In this document: piece by piece, positions 11,681 through 22,627 of the stretch
Layout: each line of letters opens with the position of its first letter
Numbering within the stretch: position 1 is the first letter of the stretch
Assembly: GCF_000315625.1 (NCBI RefSeq)
Contig: NW_005434673.1
Coordinates: 763,023-827,022, forward strand
Direction: 5' to 3'
DNA length: 64,000 nucleotides
Source of the DNA: Guillardia theta CCMP2712
Lineage: Eukaryota > Cryptophyceae > Pyrenomonadales > Geminigeraceae
Made by a program: the position numbers and the translations under genes
Notes under the pieces: model-generated
Databases searched by the model: none
What the model saw: the letters and a program-made list of their open reading frames with translations, nothing else
Told to the model about the DNA's origin: nothing

Positions 11681-13085
11681 TCAGTCAACGTGACGAGCGC
11701 AGATTGCAACAACCTTGTGCATCCAAATCTCAAACCTGTGGGCCTCGTTGACTTTGAAGATGTTCAGCCTCTTGTTGACTATCGCGCTCTTGTGCTGCTG
11801 GTACTTCTCGTGCACTATCTCTCCTGCCTTCATCTGGAACGACTGCTCGTTCCTCCCCTCGTAGAACTTCATGATATCGTCTGATTCTTGAACTCGTTCC
11901 ATCTGCATGATCCTGCATGCCTGTCAGGACTACCCCAGCTGATCTCTCCCACCTCGATCGGATGATCTCTCGCTCCTGCTCCTCCGTCGGAGGCAGCCTC
12001 TTGAACACGACCTCGTCGATGTACTTGGAGCCCAGCTCTGGTGGGTGAAGAGGCTGACGTCAGATGCTGAGACTGACACATGTTTGTGTCACCGCTGTCA
12101 AAGACGGATCCCGTGTTCTCTTGGATCTGCTGGATGATGAACTTCTCAACATCCCTCGGCCTCGCTGATCGGGTGTCTTGCAAGATTTTCTTCTTCGTGA
12201 GCTTTGGCAAGGTGTTGAGGATATGCTGCAACTTTGGCTGGAGAACGATCCCGAGGACTTCTATCGGAGCCTTGTGCTTCTCCTTCGACCTCTTGCTCGA
12301 CAGGTCAACGATAGATTGGATCTGCACCAGCACCTCATCATCCTCTCACTCACTCCCCCTACACCCCGAGCCACCTTCGAGTGGGGCATGCGGCGGAGGT
12401 CCGAAGCTCGGATCGTCTTCTCAGCGTCACTGAGGACGATGGGGTCGATCTGCATGGCAAGAGTTCACTGGATCAGCTCACCACAACATCAGCGACACCT
12501 TCTCGTCCCTCATTTTCTCCCATTTCTGTTCGAGCAAAGTCACAAGTCACTAAGGGGCAGCAGTCACATCACATGTCTGTAGTGCTTGTCGATGTATCGT
12601 CCCGCAAGGAGCTTGTCCTCGACTGAGAAAGGGCAGGAGTGAAACCGGATCTCGTCCACCTCCTTGGCTGCTGCTGCTCAGGTAATCTTTCACCGACTGC
12701 TAGTCGAGCCACGAGATACAGCACCAGGAAGCTGCCTGGCGGGCAGAGCACGAAAGTGTGAATCGAGAACAAGAGGACTCTGATGGCTGTCGATGGTGGA
12801 GGTCATCGACGGATCTGATGAGCTGTCGTCGATATCCTGATGCCTTGCGTTCGCCCCTGGTCTTCACGAAGTATCATAGACGGGCACAACAACATCTCTG
12901 GACTTCACCTGAAGATTTCGTTCTTCTGTTGAAGATGAACATCTCCCCAAATCTCATCTCGCTGACTTTCATGGTTTGCAGGCATGTCACCCCCAGCCGC
13001 TCCCTCGAACCATCACTGACCTGTTCAACTCCTGCGTAACTTGTGCTTGTGCTGCCTGACCCGCATCTTGAACCTCCTCCATCAT
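11681..13085 (-). CDS. unrecognised coiled-coil protein
   Basis: Minus-strand gene, stop at 11681, probable start ATG 13085 (MMEEVQDAGQAAQAQVTQEL). The 3' exons are clear. QSIVDLSSKRSKEKHK leads into LQHILNTLPKLTKKKILQ and VEKFIIQQIQENTGSVFDS. A 55-nt intron then joins it to ELGSKYIDEVVFKRLPPTEE, and a second short intron joins that to RIMQMERVQESDDIMKFYEG. The C-terminus is FKVNEAHRFEIWMHKVVAIC. Upstream exons include KEVDEIRFHSCPFSVEDKLL and MQIDPIVLSDAEKTIRASDL. The protein is charged and mostly helical, with no catalytic motif seen. I do not recognise the family, and the exons between 12,460 and 13,085 are uncertain. Confidence 0.55.
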
Positions 13086-13495
13086 GGTGGAGTCATTCTG
13101 GCAAAACCCCAACCATCTCAGCTGCACATGTTCAAGTCAGCTGGTGAAGGAATGAGATAGACTCCATACAGTCTTCTACTTCGCTATCCTTTCTCTTCAA
13201 GTCCTCCTTCTACCTGAGAGTCTTCTCCCTCTCCTCCTCTCTACCTTCCCTCCTCCTCTCTACCATCCCTGCCCCTTCTTGTCTCCTCACCAGTTCATCC
13301 ATAGCGCACCCGTAGCAACCTTTGGTCAACTTCCGTCGCCTTGACGCTGTGTACCACAATAGATGGATGACCGAGAATTAGACGCAACCGCGGTAGATGG
13401 ATGACCGGAGAAGATTGGGGGCCACAAAACAGAAGCTGCACGGAAAGCTGCAGAAAGCAGGGAAAATGAAGGAGGGACGCAAGGGTGAAGGGATA

Positions 13496-15649
13496 ATGAA
13501 GACGAAGATGAACATGTTGATGGTGATGGTGATTACCATATTGATACACATTTTGGCTGTAGATGGTATGGTTTGCAGCTCTCAGTCTCCTTTTCTGTCT
13601 TCTTTTCGCTCTGCCTCATCGTGCTGTTTTCTTTCCCCTCTTGCTCCTCTTCGTTTGCATACTGCTGCACTCTCCACCTCCTGGTCTCGTCAAAGCATGG
13701 CTCTTCAAGCAGAAAATGCTTGCTTGAAGAGCCAAAGGAGACAGTCGAGCCAGACTCTCGCGACGTCCATCTTCTCCCCGCGCATTCATTCTCAGTCACA
13801 CGGAAGCAAGGACGTTGCCTTGAGAAACAGTTTGAACGTGGAGGGAGAAAGGCAGGAGAAGGAGGAAGAAAAGGAGGGCTCTTCTTTCTTTGAGAACTTC
13901 AATCTGACAGAGCAAAGCATGTCCAACTTGCGTAGCCGAGGGATCGAAAAGGCATCGAGAGTGCAAGAGCTTTGCTACGCTCCGATCAGAGCAGGGGAGG
14001 ACGTCATAGCAGTATCGCCAACAGGCACTGGGAAGACGCTTGCTTACGCCCTCCCCCTGCTTGACAGTATCCTTGAGGAGCCTCCTGACACTTCGAAGAA
14101 CCCCCGAGTCCTCGTCATTGCTCCTTCACGAGAGCTGGCGAATCAGATCGAACGAGAGTTTCGCAAGACAGGAGGGAAAAACGTGTCGGTGGTGGCGGTG
14201 ACAGGAGGATCGAACATGCATCCTCAAGTTCAGAAGATCAAGGAAGGAGTTGACGTGGTGGTCGGAACACCAGGAAGGATCGTGGACCTTGTCTCCTCTC
14301 GCCAGCTCTCCTGCTCCTCCATAGAAGTACTCGTTCTCGACGAGGCTGATGTGCTGCTTCAGCAAGGGTTCGCCCCAGAGATCGACTCGATCCTAGAGAG
14401 CCTTCCCAGGTTCAGGAGGACGCAGAAGCTCATGTTCGGAGCGACGCTTCCTCCCAAGCTCCTCAGGGTAGCACAGGACGTTTGTCGCAGGCCCGTGATG
14501 ATCGACTCGAGCGGTCTGCACAGGAGCTTGGCGAAGGTGGCGAAGGAGGAAGAGGAGGAGACGAGCGGAATCTCTCATGTGGCTATCCGAGCAGCAGCAG
14601 GCAGCAGGGCGGAAGTCATCACTGACTTGCTCCTCACCTCAGGCCCTCGTCGTGCCATCGTCTTTGCAAACACGAAGCTTGAGGCGGTTGAGCTGGCAAA
14701 CGAGCTGACCAAGTCGAGCACGAGCACCAACGTGGACGTGCTGCACGGCGACCTCCCGCAGTTTCAGCGCAATCGCGTGATGCGCATGCTGAGGGAGGGC
14801 GACGTCTCTGTCCTGGTCGCCACGGACGTGGCTTCTAGAGGCATCGACGTGGCGGATCTGGACCTGGTCGTGCAGTGTGGCGTCCCGCTGTCAGCGTCAG
14901 GGGCGATGAGGAGGAAGACGAAGACGCTGGCGGAGGTGGTCAACACAGAAGTCTTCGTGCATCGGAGCGGACGAACGGGAAGGATGGGGAGGAGCGGCAC
15001 TAGCGTCCTGCTGTGGGACCCGACCGCGGGGGAGGAGAAACTTGTGCAGGCGCTGGAGAGGAGTGCCAAGGTGAAGTTCGACTACCGAGATGCTCCGGGC
15101 CCCGAGGAGAAGATGTCTGCCATGAGCCGCAGGACGAGGAGGAGGATGGAAGAGGTGGACGAAGCAGTCGTGCGGCTGTTCATGAAGGAGGCAGAAAGTC
15201 TTTATGAGAGCTCAGGGCTCTCCGCGCTCGCTCGCGCTCTTGCCCTGGTCAACGGCGTGACTTCCCCCCCTTCACCAAGATCCTTGCTGGACAATCGAAG
15301 AGACTTCTTGACCGTCAAGGTCCTCCTGCTTGCCCTTCCTCGCTCCTCCTCGTCCTCCTCGTACTCCTCGTGCTGTTGCTCTTGCTCTTGCTCTTGCTGT
15401 TGATACTCGTCCTCTTGCTACTGCTCTCGCTACTGCATCCACTTCTCCTCTTGGTGCTACTCCGCTCCTTTGCTCATTCCTTGCGATCATTCGTCAGCGG
15501 TGTATACTAATTGCTCCTCTCAAACTTCACGCTTGCGGCCGCTGCTCTTGTTCTCCCATTGCCGTCCTCTTATCGCACGCTCAGGCAACTCCCAAGAAGA
15601 ATGCCGATGGCTCATCTCGCAAACTGCTGCCGTCTTCCGTGCTCAAGGT
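13496..15649 (+). CDS. DEAD-box RNA helicase with secretory/plastid-type presequence
   Basis: ATP-dependent RNA helicase. I chose ATG 13496 because it is followed at once by a hydrophobic core (MLMVMVITILIHILAV) and then a Ser-rich stretch, as in bipartite complex-plastid targeting; an upstream in-frame ATG exists at 13397. Motifs appear in order: Q-motif region (FNLTEQSMSNLRSRGI), PTGTGKT, PSRELA, GG, TPGR, DEAD at 14339-14350, ATDVASRGID and HRSGRTGRMGR. Motif III reads GAT (14438-14446) instead of the usual SAT. The main exon ends near 15318 (LLDNRRDFLTVK). A further exon at about 15583-15649 gives ATPKKNADGSSRKLLPSSVL. The 3' end is lost in the repeat/gap region after 15650. Organelle RNA metabolism is an inference from the presequence. 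Confidence 0.85.
13699..13733 (+). repeat. perfect 13-bp inverted repeat in the helicase coding region
   Basis: GGCTCTTCAAGCA (13699-13711) and TGCTTGAAGAGCC (13721-13733) are exact reverse complements with a 9-nt loop. In mRNA this would be a stable hairpin over MALQAENACLKSQ, just after the presequence. Confidence 0.8.
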
Positions 15650-15754
15650 AGGGGAGAAGAGAGGGAGAGAGGGGGAGAAGGTAGAGGAGGGCAGAGGAAG
15701 TTGAGTGGGGAGAGAAGGGGGAGAGAAGGCAGGAGGGAGGGAGGGAGGGAGGAA

Positions 15755-15873
15755 GGAGAGGAGAGGAGAGGAGAGGAGAGGAGAGGAGAGGAGAGGAGAG
15801 GAGAGGAGAGGAGAGGAGAGGAGAGGAGAGGAGAGGAGAGGAGAGGAGAGGAGAGGAGAGGAGAGGAGGAGAG
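15755..15873. repeat. GGAGA pentanucleotide tandem repeat
   Basis: More than twenty nearly perfect copies of GGAGA run into the gap. It lies after the last visible helicase exon, probably in an intron or untranslated region. Confidence 0.95.
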
Positions 15874-15973
15874 NNNNNNNNNNNNNNNNNNNNNNNNNNN
15901 NNNNNNNNNNNNNNNNNNNNNNNNNNNNNNNNNNNNNNNNNNNNNNNNNNNNNNNNNNNNNNNNNNNNNNNNN
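15874..15973. other. assembly gap of exactly 100 N
   Basis: One hundred ambiguous bases flanked by a GGAGA tract on the left and a GAT tract on the right. The round length suggests a placeholder, so the true distance and sequence are unknown. Confidence 0.98.
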
Positions 15974-16001
15974 GATGATGATGATGATGATGATGATGGA
16001 T

Positions 16002-16033
<32 letters not shown>

Positions 16034-16037
16034 AATT

Positions 16038-16081
<44 letters not shown>

Positions 16082-16083
16082 GT
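15974..16083. repeat. GAT trinucleotide tandem repeat
   Basis: Some 35 GAT units with a few interruptions (GGATATGAT, ATAATTATG) follow the gap directly. One frame would encode poly-Asp, another poly-Met, but nothing supports translation. Confidence 0.95.
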
Positions 16084-17023
16084 AGGAGGATCACCGTGTT
16101 GTTGTTGATGATGATGATCACCGTGTTGATGATGATGGGAGGATGGGGGCGGATGTTGCGGACGAGGGGAGGGTGGAATTGATATACTGTGTTGTTGATC
16201 ATGGAAGCAAGGATAACGATGACGCTTACTTCGATCAGGACGAAGACATCGATTGTTTCACCATCATTGATAGTCTGGAGCATCAAAATGTGGTGTGACA
16301 TCTATTTTCATTCCTCTTATGCTGTTCTCTCTGCCTGAACTTGCCTGATATTCCCCTTCCACTTCTCCCCTCCCCTCCCCTCTTTCTTCACCTGCAGTAG
16401 ACTTATGCAATCGTGCATTCTATTTATGCGATCGGATTAATTTCACTAAAGAACATCATCATCAATCAGCTTTCCCTTGATATTGTTTAAACCCTGGCTC
16501 CTGCCAGCACATTCACCGAGTTATGTGAAGATTCTCCTCCTCTCCCTCCTCTCCCTCCCTCTCGTCCTCTCATCGATCTTACCGTATGCCGCCTTCTCTT
16601 CTGGAAGTATTGTCCGGATCCATCTGACACCCGTCAGCTCTTCTCTCCTCCCCATGCTCCTCACCTTGACCGCTGGCCTTGTGCGACTCCTCTTGCCGCG
16701 TGCTCATCTCCTCCGACAGACAAGCGAAGGCGCTGAGAGGAAGAAGAGGACTCAGTCAGGGGAGAGGAGAGAAGACAAGGGGAGAAGAAGCAGTCGAAAA
16801 AGAGGAGCAGAGGAGAAGGGAAGCAACCAATATCGACAGGAGCAGAGAATGAGAGAAGAGAATGAGGGAGGAGAGGAGAGGAGAGGAGAGTAGGGGAGAG
16901 TATGAGAGAGTAGGGGACAGGACATGCGAATCATGATGCAAAGAAAAGTTTCAACCGATGGAACGAGAGAGGGAATTTCACATGAATGCAGAGATCATCC
17001 CAGTCAATTCTGCTCAAGTCTCT

Positions 17024-17137
17024 TCACCTGATAATTTTGCTTTCTTCCTTGGATGACTTCAAGTCGATCTTCTTGACGACACATTCCTTCCCTCCCTCCA
17101 CTCGAAATGCCTCCAGCTTGCTGCAAACCAACATGAG

Positions 17138-17194
<57 letters not shown>

Positions 17195-17420
17195 AAGAGA
17201 GGAGGGGAGGAGCTGAAGGTGCAGGAGGAGGAAGAAGTCGAGAGAAGGAGGAGCAACTCACGGTCTATCATCAAGAACAGCTACGAGCATGAAGCATTCC
17301 GCCTTCCCCTCATGCTCAACGTCATCTATCTCGATTCCCACGGGCATCTGGTCGACTTCTACTCTGTTCAGCTCCTTGAGCTCCTGCAAGCGTGTGAGGA
17401 AGCGGGGGCGGGAGAGTACA

Positions 17421-17455
<35 letters not shown>

Positions 17456-18560
17456 GGGAAAGAACAGAAGGGGTAGGAAGAAGAGCAAGAGGGGGAGGGG
17501 GAGATGGAGGGGAGGGGAGGAGAGGAGAGGAGAGGAAAGGAGAAGGGACGGGACGGGACGGGACGGGAGAGAGAACCTTTCCGCTGACTTGGAGGAGGAG
17601 CACTTCCCTTTGATTCTCTATGATACAAGCAGCAAGCGAGAGTCGAGGGCAGTACGCCAGGGCCACCACCGCAGGACTGTTCGTCCTCCTCCTCATTCTC
17701 CCCGAAACAGCAGCCGTAGCCTGCGCTGTTCCAGCAGCGAACCGATCCCACGTCTTGGGCTCCTCTGCTAGAGGCTGAGAGTCTGCTTGCTGCCCATCCT
17801 CCCCCTCCTCCTCCTCCCCCGCAGGGTCAATCATGTAAGTGTCGAGCAGACTGCCGTCCTTCACAGACCACAGGCGCACGGAGCCATCGGCTCCTCCTGA
17901 GAGGAGCAGCTCCTCTTCTGCTAGCGTGAAGGTCTCGATGCAGGTGACGAGCTCCGTATGCCCGAGGCAGAAGGCCTCGATCTCGAACGCGTGGGGGAAG
18001 TTGCTGATCCTGACCTTCTCGTCCCTGTCCGAGGTGAGGAGGCGGGAGCCGGAGGGAGAGATGCGCATGTCGGTCAGGGAGGAGATGTGCCCCAGCAGGT
18101 GCTCAGCCTTGCTGTCAAGGTCGTCGATCGGCTTCTGGAAGACTTCTCCCGCTATCTCAGCAAACACGACTCGTCTCCTCTCCTCGTCCAGGACAACCGA
18201 CACGACCTTCTTGTCCGTCACTGTCTTGCTCGCTACCTTCATCTCCGGAAGCTGCCACACGACCAGCCGCTTGTCGTTCCCCCCCGACACCATCACCTCC
18301 TTGTCCTTCCCCACCGTCACGCTCGTCACCCTCTCCGTGTGGCTCTGCTCGAGCTCCATGAGCGATCCGGTCGAGCAGTCGGCAACCAGCATCGTCTTCA
18401 ACCCTCCGTAGATCAGCAGCGTCTTGTCCTTACAGTGAGCAAACTTGATCAACCTCTTGATGGCCAGAGCGGAGACGCCATGGCAGTTGTCTTGCCAGCT
18501 GCACGCAAGGGATCTCAGCGCTACCCCACATCCGAGGTTCTCCTCACCTTGACTGCTCAT
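17024..18560 (-). CDS. TRM82: tRNA (guanine-N7) methyltransferase non-catalytic subunit
   Basis: WD40 partner of the Trm8/METTL1 methyltransferase that makes m7G46 in tRNA; known as Trm82 in yeast and WDR4 in animals. Three minus-strand exons join exactly: 17577-18560, 17262-17383 and 17024-17120. The first encodes MSSQGEENLG and several WD repeats. The family-diagnostic stretches are LLTSDRDEKVRISNFPHAF followed by EIEAFCLGHTELVTCIE, then LLSGGADGSVRLWSVKDG. A glutamate-rich insert (GEEEEGEDGQQ) interrupts the propeller. The last exons add VEVDQMPVGIEIDD and a basic end (VVKKIDLKSSKEESKIIR). The introns hold GTGAAA and GACGAG repeats. Start 18560 is chosen because homology begins soon after; upstream in-frame Met codons are less plausible. 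Confidence 0.9.
17141..17191. repeat. GTGAAA hexanucleotide repeat in a TRM82 intron
   Basis: About eight perfect GTGAAA copies on the + strand inside the intron at 17121-17261. Confidence 0.95.
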
Positions 18561-18751
18561 CCTTGCTTCCTTCTTTGCTCTTGGCAGCATCTGAATCATG
18601 AGCATCAAGAGAAGTTCAGATGGCAGTGGGTGGAAGGAAAAGTAGTAAGTGACGATGAAAGGTGAAAGGCTGACAGGTAAGGGAACACACAGCATAGCAG
18701 AGAAGTCTCTGACTGCTGGACAAGACAACATGGAGCTCACAGAGGAGAGGC

Positions 18752-18798
<47 letters not shown>

Positions 18799-19150
18799 CA
18801 TCATACCCTGTGAATCCGACATGTCCGGCACGAGGCTTATCATACAAGACGGGCCAACCCCTACCTGTCGTGGTTTTACAAGAAAAACAAAAAGAGCCTC
18901 CCCGATGGCAATGTGGCGATGGTTTGTTACTTGATGCCGGGAGGGCGCCATGGCGTGACGAGAGCGAGATGTGAGAGACGAGGACAAGATGTCCATGACA
19001 TGACAGGACGATGACGATGGGTCTCGGACATGATCGCTCTTCTGCTCGAAGGTATCCACTCCGTGCGGAATGTTTTCTGCTAGCAGCCCACCTCTTGCAG
19101 GTAAAGGGTTACTTTGTACCTTGCGAACCACTGAGTTCCATCAGTTGGAC
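18561..19150. other. divergent intergenic region between TRM82 and a glycosyltransferase-like gene
   Basis: About 590 bp between two divergent starts. It contains a GAGCAG-type tandem repeat (about 18745-18797). No convincing exon; both promoters are presumed to lie here. Confidence 0.4.
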
Positions 19151-22083
19151 ATGGCAGCAGCCTTCGCCGAGATGTTCAGTCCCACCATACTGGCTGTGAA
19201 CCATCCAGCGATACCTCACCAAGTCTGCGATGGCTGCCCGAGAATCCGTGTAGCAAGCGTTGGAACCCAGCATTGCCTTCAAGACATCTTAGAGCCTGAG
19301 AGAGGAACTGTGATGTGTGAGGTTGAGGTCCGTCTCGACATCTCGCGCGACATGTCGGCATACCCGAATGTGTCCATACTCGGATCAGCCGACGGGCGCG
19401 GAGTGGAGATGGCAAATTGCAAGGAGCATTCCTGCAGGTTTTGCAGCAGGAGGTCTAACTTGCCACAGCTGGTGCTGTAGGCTGACTCCTGTGCAGACTG
19501 AGCTCTGGCAAGCAGCATCTCTTCAGGTTTCAGATGGTTGAGGCCTCCAGCATGAGGGCGATAACCTCCCCGGAGATCCTGTCCCTCGTCCTCCTACCTC
19601 ACTGCCATGAGGACGGTCTGTGCGACGTTGGGATCACGGTCCTTCCTCCGCGGATATTCCACGGGAGCAGACAGAAGATCCCGCACTCTTGCGCGCTCCT
19701 GATGACTCCTGACCAGCTGAGCGAGGTCGAGCATCGCGCTGTGAGCTGTGAGGGGAGGGGGAGGATGGGTAGGAATTTTCTGGATGCCTCTTGGTCGGAA
19801 CTGACTCATTGCTTCCTGACAGTCGATCGGTTCTCCAGGTTTGCATCGGAGTCGGAGTCGGAGTTCTGGATGCAGAGATTTCACCCTCCGACGTTTCTAG
19901 ATGACACGGGATTCAATCAAAATGTACGCGTGCAAGTTAGCCTAGCGCTCATTGATTGAACTTTTCTCGCTTTCAGCAGCAGCAGGATAAGCATGTCTTT
20001 GTTGGAGGTCTCGGTTGGATAGATATCTCGTGGCCTCAGGTAAGCTACAGTGTTATGCTCCCTCACTCATGCTCGTGTGTGTAGAATGCTTCTGGCACCC
20101 TCAACAAGCCGTTCTTCTACAAAGTCGTCCCAATCAGCTATGCAGCCTATCCCGGTATGTTGACATACATGACCTCCGAGACTGCTTCTTACTGTGCCGA
20201 TGGATCAGAGTACATCCGCGATGATCCTTTGCCCAAGGTCAACCAGCCTGTTGAGTCAGCTTCTCACTGACCGACCTGACTTAGATCTATGACTTCGCGC
20301 CCTACAAGCCTGGATCCAACACCATGTACCGCTCCCACAGGATGTACAACGCTCTAGACGAGGCAGGCAAGTCATCTGACCGTCGGGGGGCCTGCAGTGA
20401 GAAACTGGGACAGACTACTTCGATGATTACAGCAGAAGTTACTTCGCCATCACCAGGAGAAAGGCGATATCCTCGTCGTTATTGCGATCGTTGCAGCTAT
20501 TTATGGTAGCACTACAGGCCGGCTGGGATTGCATGAGGCATTACGAGATTCTGGCTGCGGGAGCCATCCCTTATTTTTTCAACTTGACGTCTCTTCCTCG
20601 GCAAGCAGTGACGATCCTTTGCCGGACATGACGTGTCCTGGAGCAGGCAGACGATGATGACCTTCCCACGAGGGCTCGTGATTGAAGCCATGGGCATGAA
20701 GGTGCTGTAGGTTTCAATTCTGATCATTTTCGTGAGGCTGTAGTGTGCTCCTTGTAGGGCGTGACGGTGATCAAAGATGGAGACCATGTGGTGGAGACGA
20801 GAATAGATCATTCCGTCTTCAATCACTCTCATTACTTCATACTCCTCCACCAGCTGCAGGTAATGAACTCAAGACCACTAGCGAGCTCAACACCCCTGTC
20901 TTTGCAGGACTTCACAAAGAAGCATCTTTCCACTATCGCTCTCGCAAAGGTGGGGGAGGCAACGGGTCGATAACCTTCAAAACCTCTCCAACAGTCATTG
21001 CAGAGATTCTTGAAGATGATGAACGTGACTGACCTTGGAGCTGTAAAAGTCTTGTACATAGTCTATCCAGGTCTCCTTGGTCTTCCTGACTGTGCTGTAC
21101 TCGGTAACTTGGGGATTTGAAGGTGCCTGGCCGCCTGATGGCACCTTTGACGAAGGAGGGAATCTACGTGGTTTGTCCGAGCGTTGAGGGACGTCACTGA
21201 ATCGTCTGATCGTCGGGTGGCAGACATGCTATTTCATGGCCTCCGCAGTCTCCTTGGACCTTCTCTCGTTGACCCTGTGATCCTCCTATCCCTTGCGCCC
21301 TCTCCCGCTGACTCGTTTCCCTCAAGATCAGGTTGGACCACATGTACGATGACTGGTTCCCAGGTACTATCCTCCTTCCCTCCTCCCCTACCTCTCCCCC
21401 AGCTTCCTCGCTCTGTTCCTTGCTGTGGCTGCCAGGTTTATCTCTATCATCAGCCCAGGGGCAGATGCCGCTGCAGGACTGGGAGTTGACAGAGAAGGTC
21501 GTTCGTGACGGCCTGCATGCCTGGTAGCTCTGTCTCCGGCCCTTGTCTCGCTCACTGCGACGTCAGGGGTTACTTTCATGCCGGACACCTGCCAGCGTAC
21601 GAGGTGCATGGGGGGATCGTGCGAGAGGTCAGAGGCTGATGAGCGAGGTCAGGAGATCGATCGCGGGGACATCGAGGAGCGCCTGCGCGCAAAGGAGTTC
21701 GATCTAGTCGTCGTCGGAAGCATCTGCCATGACATGGTGGTAGGGCTCCATTGTCCCCTCCCTTGTGCAACCACGCCGATTGAGCGCCTCCTTCCTGCCA
21801 GGCCCGAAGAGACCTGGAGGGGGTGAATGTGGACATTCCAGACGAGTTTCCTTACTGGGAAACCATCAAGGAAGTCTACCAGCCCAACCAGGTCGGCGAA
21901 TCCCTTGCAGCCCGGCTAAAAGAGACTGACCGTTGGCTTGTCAAGGTCGCGTTAGTAGATGGAGATGACTGGGGTTCGGTCCCCTGCGCCCGGTGGACCT
22001 GCTTCTGCTCATGTTTGCGTCGGTACGGGCCCCATGGCGTCTATTTCTGGAGGGAGATGCACGATGAGATAATATGCGGATAA
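19151..22083 (+). CDS. putative glycosyltransferase-like protein, many short exons
   Basis: A heavily interrupted + gene. Clear exon pieces in order: MAAAFAEMFSPTILAV from ATG 19151; VFVGGLGWIDISWPQ (about 20000-20038); LNKPFFYKVVPISYAAYP (about 20101-20155); YDFAPYKPGSNTMYRSHRMY (about 20290-20350); FDDYSRSYFAITRRK (about 20420-20463); ALQAGWDCMRHYEILAAGAI followed by PYFFN (about 20510-20585); FPRGLVIEAMGMK; AYEVHGGIVREVRG; IEERLRAKEFDLVVVGSICH; DIPDEFPYWETIKEVYQPNQ; and VALVDGDDWG near the end. The GWDCxRHYEI..GaIPyF motif is shared by exostosin-like and related glycosyltransferase-type proteins of algae and large DNA viruses, as far as I recall. I did not resolve every junction, so exon borders, start and stop are approximate. 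A degenerate copy cannot be excluded. Confidence 0.5.
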
Positions 22084-22627
22084 ACCAGTAAAGCTCCGAG
22101 TTCTGTCTGTCATTCCAACTCAGTTTGCGCGAGCCGATCTGACCATCGGAGTCCGGGGGAGGGCCCGGCCGGGCCGGCGCTGAGAGTCTCACGCGGCGAC
22201 CCGGCCGTCAGTGACTGTATGATTATTAGGTTATGAGCCGCATTTATTCGTTTTGACCGTTTCGGTGCCAAGTTAGTTATTATCAAAATGTAACGGTTTA
22301 TAACGGGCAGTGTAGGGGTGGTCCTCCACGTGTGTCTGAGCGGACGCAACTTGCTGGGAACGAACCCCTTGAAATTCTATCATAATATATCACTTACTTT
22401 GTAACTAAATATTTATTACTGAAAAATTTGTACAAAAGTTTACCTATTTATTTTCAATGGGGTAACAGTACCAGGACAGGCCATACATAAAGGGACGCCA
22501 CCCTACCCACTATTTCACCTTCATTTTACCCCTGTCCACTTACAGAAATAACCCACCTTGGAGCCGAGCCGCGAAATCGTGGTAAATGGAGGGTAGTGGT
22601 AGAGGGGGGCCAGGGCCTGCAAGCACC
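22084..22627. promoter_or_regulatory. intergenic region upstream of phosphoglycerate mutase
   Basis: Contains GC-rich island 2 (about 22152-22207; GGGCCCGGCCGGGCCGG, CGCTGAG and GTCAGTGACTG), then AACGG words (GACCGTTTCGG, GTAACGGTTTATAACGGGC, 22255-22305), then an A/T-rich segment with TATATCA (22380-22460). No exon is seen. The order island, AACGG cluster, AT-rich stretch, start codon suggests a promoter. Confidence 0.45.

Larger units (their letters stand above)
15650..17023. other. repeat-rich stretch around an assembly gap
   Basis: From the last helicase exon to the Trm82 stop. It holds a GGAGA pentanucleotide tract (about 15755-15873), 100 N (15874-15973) and a GAT tract (15974-16083). 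After that there is a possible acidic exon near 16197-16295 ending IIDSLEHQNVV, and a 138-codon frame (16477-16893) with a hydrophobic first half and a Lys/Glu tail. Neither frame is convincing. The helicase 3' end must lie somewhere here. Confidence 0.5.

Noticed and set aside
15705-16085. Long frames running through GGAGA and GAT repeats (poly-Glu/Arg, poly-Met, poly-Asp)
   Set aside because: They cross the 100-N gap and consist of simple repeat translations only.
16477-16893. 138-codon frame with hydrophobic first half
   Set aside because: Ends in GGAGA-type repeat coding, has no splice or promoter support, and its composition follows the local CT/GA skew.
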